The notes under the pieces are model-generated. The model did no database searches, had not been told where the DNA came from, and worked only from the letters and a program-made list of their open reading frames with translations. Both the position numbers and the translations under genes were made by a program. This document shows positions 6,851-8,695 of a DNA stretch of 8,695 bases, one piece after another. Each line of letters begins with the position of its first letter. Position 1 is the stretch's first letter. The DNA comes from Bacillus sp. (in: firmicutes) (GTDB lineage Bacteria; Bacillota; Bacilli; Bacillales; Cytobacillaceae): assembly GCA_003457145.1 (NCBI GenBank), contig DMSR01000450.1:1-8695 (forward strand), written 5' to 3'.

Positions 6851-7492
6851 GTGGAAGGGACACCTTTTATAACGGTTGAAGGACCGATTGGCATTGGAAA
6901 AACATCACTGGCCCGTGCCATTTCCGAGCGTTTTCAATTTGCTCTATTAAAGGAAATAGTCGATGAAAATCCATTCTTGGGGAAATTTTACGAGGACATT
7001 GAAGAATGGAGCTTCCAGACGGAGATGTTTTTTCTCTGTAATCGATACAAGCAGCTTGGAGATATTAATGAACACTACATCAGCAAAAACCAGCCGGTTG
7101 TAGCTGATTATCACATACTGAAAAATTTAATCTTCGCACAACGTACTCTTAACGATCAGGAATATAAAAAATACCTAGATATATATCAAATCCTGACAAA
7201 AGATATGCCAAAACCTAATGTCATTATTTATCTCAACGCCAGCCTTGATACTCTTTTAAACCGAATCAAGCTACGCGGCCGCGAAATTGAAAGAAATATC
7301 AGCCCTCTGTACCTCGAACAATTATCACTTGATTACGAACAAGCCATGCTTCACTTCGAGCAGCAGCATCCGGAAATCCCTGTCCTCCGCTTCAATGGGG
7401 ATGTCCTTGATTTTGTTAAGAATGAATCAGACCTGCAGCTCATCATTGACCAGCTGACCGCCTCACTAAGAAAAAGGAGCGTACAACCATGA
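6851..7492 (+). CDS. dgk: Deoxyguanosine kinase, GTG start
   Basis: A 213-residue deoxynucleoside kinase, closely related to B. subtilis Dgk (YaaF). It phosphorylates deoxyguanosine (also deoxyinosine) to the 5'-monophosphate, for purine deoxynucleoside salvage. Visible: the P-loop GPIGIGKT (11-18), the substrate-site segments EIVDENPFL and WSFQTEMFFL (53-62), ADYHILK with D86 at the position of the family's D-R-S motif, PKPNVIIYL (120-128), and the arginine-rich lid RIKLRGREIER (138-148). The GTG at 6851 is preceded by GGGAGGA 6 bases upstream and matches the length of the family N-terminus. An out-of-frame ATG at 6846 sits between that site and the GTG. The stop overlaps the dck start by ATGA. 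Confidence 0.96.
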   Translation: MEGTPFITVEGPIGIGKTSLARAISERFQFALLKEIVDENPFLGKFYEDIEEWSFQTEMFFLCNRYKQLGDINEHYISKNQPVVADYHILKNLIFAQRTLNDQEYKKYLDIYQILTKDMPKPNVIIYLNASLDTLLNRIKLRGREIERNISPLYLEQLSLDYEQAMLHFEQQHPEIPVLRFNGDVLDFVKNESDLQLIIDQLTASLRKRSVQP

Positions 7493-8157
7493 ATCTAAGA
7501 TTAAAATATGACATTCCATCCAATGCGGTCATCACGATTGCCGGAACAGTAGGAGTCGGCAAATCTACGATGACAAACGCCCTGGCCGATGCCTTACGGT
7601 TCCGTACCTCCTTTGAAAAAGTAGATACAAATCCGTATCTCGATAAATTCTACGCAGATTTTGACCGTTGGAGCTTTCATTTGCAGATTTATTTCCTCGC
7701 TGAAAGATTCAAGGAACAAAAAAGAATTTTTGAATATGGCGGTGGTTTTATCCAGGACCGTTCCATCTATGAAGACACTGGGATCTTCGCTAAAATGCAT
7801 TATGAAAAAGGTACGATGTCACCTGTGGACTATGAGACATATAAGAGTCTGTTTGACGCTATGGTAATGACTCCTTATTTCCCTCATCCTGACCTGCTTA
7901 TCTACCTGGAAGGCTCCATTGATGATATCATTGACCGGATTAAGTTAAGAGGGCGTCCGATGGAGCAGCAAACACCAATTACCTACTGGGAAGAAATGCA
8001 TGCCCGCTATGAAAACTGGATCAACAATTTCAATGCATGTCCTGTCCTGCGTTTGAATATCAACGATTATGATCTCTTTAACAACCCGGAATCAATTGAA
8101 CCAATCGTCGAGAAAATCGCTACACACATTAGACAAACACAATTATTGAAAAAGTAA
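7489..8157 (+). CDS. dck: Deoxyadenosine/deoxycytidine kinase
   Basis: A 222-residue deoxynucleoside kinase and tandem paralogue of dgk, matching B. subtilis Dck (YaaG). It converts deoxyadenosine and deoxycytidine to their monophosphates. Visible: the P-loop GTVGVGKS (19-26), NPYLDKFYADFDRWSFHLQIYFL (48-70), the DRS motif (D90, R91, S92) in QDRSIYEDTGIFAKM, MVMTPYFPHPDLLIYLEG (125-142), and the lid RIKLRGRPME (150-159). The ATG overlaps the dgk stop (ATGA), with an AAGGAG site inside the end of dgk (7474-7479), so the two genes are translationally coupled and co-transcribed. In lactobacilli related tandem kinases form a heterodimer; whether that holds here cannot be seen. A strong terminator follows. 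Confidence 0.97.
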   Translation: MNLRLKYDIPSNAVITIAGTVGVGKSTMTNALADALRFRTSFEKVDTNPYLDKFYADFDRWSFHLQIYFLAERFKEQKRIFEYGGGFIQDRSIYEDTGIFAKMHYEKGTMSPVDYETYKSLFDAMVMTPYFPHPDLLIYLEGSIDDIIDRIKLRGRPMEQQTPITYWEEMHARYENWINNFNACPVLRLNINDYDLFNNPESIEPIVEKIATHIRQTQLLKK

Positions 8158-8161
8158 CACG

Positions 8162-8193
8162 AAAAAGAGGTGCGATTATGCACCTCTTTTTTT
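8162..8193 (+). terminator. Intrinsic terminator of dgk-dck
   Basis: A 12-bp perfect stem (8162-8173 with 8180-8191, core AGAGGTGC) with a 6-base loop, followed by T residues. The A run on the left side would let it work weakly on the minus strand too. Confidence 0.92.
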
Positions 8194-8266
8194 CTTTTCT
8201 GGGCAGTTTTCGATTCTCTAAATAATCCTCCATGAATGCCTATTTGAACCAATTAAAATTAAATAT

Positions 8267-8300
8267 AAAAAAACCTGTTACATGAGTAACAGGTTTTTTT
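8267..8300 (-). terminator. Intrinsic terminator of tRNA-Ser (bidirectional in form)
   Basis: A 15-bp perfect stem (8267-8281 with 8286-8300, core AACCTGTTAC) closes a 4-base loop, with seven T residues at the end on either strand. It lies about 50 bases past the tRNA 3' end. It should stop transcripts of tRNA-Ser, and of serS if that reads through. Confidence 0.9.
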
Positions 8301-8349
8301 ACACAATCTCCAAATTGTTTTATGCGTTAATGCTTAATGTTAAAGTTAA

Positions 8350-8442
8350 TGGAGGAGGAAGAGGGATTCGAACCCCCGCGCGGTGTTACCCGCCTGTCGG
8401 TTTTCAAGACCGATCCCTTCAGCCAGACTTGGGTATTCCTCC
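8350..8442 (-). tRNA. tRNA-Ser (anticodon UGA), CCA encoded
   Basis: Minus strand. The 7-bp acceptor stem GGAGGAA (8442-8436) pairs with TTCCTCC (8360-8354). The anticodon stem-loop TCGGT-CTTGAAA-ACCGA places TGA at 8406-8404, reading UCA and other UCN serine codons. A long variable arm (class II tRNA) and the TTCGAAT T-loop follow. CCA is encoded at 8352-8350. The discriminator base is T (8353), where bacterial tRNA-Ser usually has G. It corresponds in position to trnSL-Ser1 downstream of serS in B. subtilis, has its own strong promoter and is followed by a terminator. Confidence 0.97.
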
Positions 8443-8457
8443 GTTTCGACAAGAATT

Positions 8458-8486
8458 ATAATAACACGTATTTTCAAGTTCGTCAA
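8458..8486 (-). promoter_or_regulatory. Sigma-A promoter of tRNA-Ser (extended -10)
   Basis: On the minus strand TTGACG (8486-8481) and TATTAT (8463-8458) are exactly 17 bases apart, and TGT precedes the -10. The predicted start is near 8451, about 9 bases before the tRNA 5' end. It has the same design as the rRNA promoters at the left end of the window (TTGAC-, 17 bases, TGn before the -10). Confidence 0.85.
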
Positions 8487-8500
8487 CACTACTTTTATTT

Positions 8501-8531
8501 TTTTCAGGCAGGAAATTTCCCTGCCCGAAAA
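8501..8531 (-). other. Stem-loop after serS without a U tract
   Basis: TTTTCAGGCAGG (8501-8512) pairs with CCTGCCCGAAAA (8520-8531), 12 pairs including one G-U on the RNA, with a 7-base loop. On the minus strand it is followed by A residues rather than T, so it is not a standard intrinsic terminator. It may mark the serS mRNA end or block decay, with some transcripts running on into tRNA-Ser. Confidence 0.5.
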
Positions 8532-8544
8532 GGTGAGAAAGGAT

Positions 8545-8695
<151 letters not shown>

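Overview
The window is a conserved housekeeping and sporulation block from a spore-forming member of the Bacillaceae. Gene content and order match the Bacillus subtilis segment serS - tRNA-Ser - dck - dgk - yaaH - yaaI - tadA - scr - dnaX - yaaK - recR - yaaL - bofA - rrnA, read here from the opposite strand. The protein sequences are close to B. subtilis but clearly not identical, so a related genus or species is likely (inference). I see no mobile element, CRISPR array or defence island.

Layout, left to right. Positions 1-220 hold the promoter region and leader of a ribosomal RNA operon on the minus strand: two tandem sigma-A promoters with extended -10 elements and a boxA. The 16S gene itself lies off the left edge. 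Then, on the minus strand and transcribed right to left, come tadA (tRNA adenosine deaminase), scr (large SRP RNA), dnaX (tau subunit of DNA polymerase III), ebfC/yaaK, recR, yaaL and bofA, closed by a strong terminator at 345-381. dnaX-ebfC-recR-yaaL are packed with gaps of 15 to 38 bases. bofA has its own candidate sigma-E promoter.

A plus-strand island interrupts this order at 4757-8157: yaaI (cysteine hydrolase), yaaH/sleL (LysM-GH18 spore cortex-lytic enzyme) with a candidate sigma-E promoter, then dgk and dck, two paralogous deoxynucleoside kinases overlapping by ATGA. It ends in a terminator that faces the terminator of tRNA-Ser. The right end carries tRNA-Ser(UGA) on the minus strand with a strong promoter, and the last 49 codons of serS.

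The genes serve decoding (rRNA, tRNA-Ser, SerRS, TadA), protein targeting (SRP RNA), replication and recombinational repair (DnaX, EbfC, RecR), deoxynucleotide salvage (Dgk, Dck) and sporulation/germination (BofA, YaaH).

No undescribed system is evident. The points most worth a second look are the abrupt rise to very high GC in the visible end of serS, an inverted repeat over the bofA promoter that resembles a SpoIIID site, a U at the discriminator position of tRNA-Ser, and an out-of-frame mini-ORF at the dgk start.
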